DNA of 64,000 bases from Blepharisma stoltei (taxonomy: Eukaryota > Ciliophora > Heterotrichea > Heterotrichida > Blepharismidae): positions 558,001 to 622,000 of the forward strand of contig CAJZBQ010000062.1 of the NCBI GenBank assembly GCA_914767885.1, written 5' to 3'. Below are positions 63,572 to 64,000 of the stretch, piece after piece (within the stretch, counting starts at the first letter, position 1; the number at the start of each line of letters is the position of its first letter). Position numbers and translations under genes: made by a program. The notes beneath the pieces are model-generated. The model worked only from the letters and a program-made list of their open reading frames with translations, was not told the DNA's origin and did not search any database.

Positions 63572-64000
63572 TTACGATTTACCACTATTAGGCTGTCGAC
63601 GGGGAGACTTATCAGTGTTTCCATATACTAATTTGGTGAGCTTTGATATTTTTCTGCTTAATTTTTCCTTCATTTTCATCTCAGTATTCAGATTCCTTTC
63701 CAATTTCCTTGCTTCTTTAGAAAATCTCCCTCCTTCTTCTTTATATGCTTCAAGAGATATTAATGTATCTTTAATTTCTTTTTCTTTATCTAATGCTTCT
63801 TTTGACATTGCCATCAGCTTTTCTTTTAATTTCAAAATTTCTTGGCTTCTTATTTTTTCCTTCTGTTTGTGACTGTTCTTTGTTTCATTTAAATCAGTAA
63901 TTAATTTTAATATTTCAGCTTGAGTGCCGTCAATTTCCCTCTTACAGTCTTCATGCTCTTTTTCTTTTTGTTTATTTAAATTTTGCAACTCTATATTATA
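63572..64000 (-). CDS. Coiled-coil protein C-terminus, partial (5' end off window)
   Basis: The frame is open to the right edge. About 142 residues of continuous coiled coil (KEHEDCKREIDGTQAEILKL, KEKIRSQEILKLKEKLMAMS, NTEMKMKEKLSRKISKLTKL) ending in a short basic tail VYGNTDKSPRRQPNSGKS. The closing pattern KISKLTKLV followed by a Ser/Pro/Arg tail resembles the neck-stalk end seen in some kinesin-7 proteins, but without the motor this is only a possibility. Confidence 0.65.
   Translation of the reverse strand, partial: YNIELQNLNKQKEKEHEDCKREIDGTQAEILKLITDLNETKNSHKQKEKIRSQEILKLKEKLMAMSKEALDKEKEIKDTLISLEAYKEEGGRFSKEARKLERNLNTEMKMKEKLSRKISKLTKLVYGNTDKSPRRQPNSGKS

Overview
The window reads as germline (micronuclear-type) DNA of a heterotrich ciliate, most like Blepharisma. 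Three observations support this. (1) TGA encodes tryptophan, often at invariant Trp positions: SNW1 (468-470), the AMPK-beta carbohydrate-binding module (11436-11438) and the small-GTPase WD motif (43376-43378). Genes end only in TAA or TAG. (2) Introns are exactly 15 nt (28539-28553, 34435-34449, 42691-42705, 53752-53766). (3) Most longer genes are cut by 0.2-2 kb AT-rich inserts flanked by TA. Removing an insert with one TA copy nearly always restores one reading frame, which is the behaviour of internal eliminated sequences (IESs). By my hand count about 33 such inserts cover roughly a quarter of the window. The species call is inference.

Layout. 1-6251: minus-strand SNW1, an acidic protein and an IQ-motif protein. 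6717-11131: a TPR protein in pieces. 11199-15644: AMPK-beta, an AT-hook/HMG-box protein and the axonemal DRC4/GAS8. 16013-24492: CFAP52, a coiled-coil protein, CFAP206 and a zinc-ribbon protein. 24953-28288: a coiled-coil gene broken near its 3' end by a decayed Merlin-type transposon with ~585-bp inverted repeats. 28443-43020: an EF-hand protein, an IQ-like protein, a kinesin, a P4-ATPase, a WD40 protein and an RRM protein. 43055-47987: a Rab-like GTPase, a coiled-coil/SR-repeat protein and an SLC37-type transporter. 48165-51911: an IES cluster and an LRR protein. 51974-64000: a mitochondrial carrier, a gene hidden by TGA codons plus an IES plus an intron, a BORCS6-like protein, a PP2C, an RCC1-repeat protein, a coiled-coil protein, a minisatellite and three more genes, the last running off the end.

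Inserted DNA falls into three classes. The first is MITE-like IESs whose ends start with CTCCC and which share an asymmetric design: a hairpin at one end and a directly repeated terminal motif at the other. The second is GC-richer retroposons with short tandem 3' tails and 8-15 bp target-site duplications. The third is one Merlin transposon. All eight retroposons lying in DNA kept by the soma have a TA inside their target-site duplication, so TA-to-TA excision would leave one copy of the duplication. The one retroposon lying inside another IES has no TA in its duplication. This suggests either selection for, or targeting to, sites compatible with the IES excision machinery.

Several genes are ciliary or cytoskeletal (DRC4, CFAP52, CFAP206, kinesin, IQ and coiled-coil proteins), as expected for a large ciliate. 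Gene spacing is very tight (about 10-50 bp in several places), and neighbours are transcribed from either strand.
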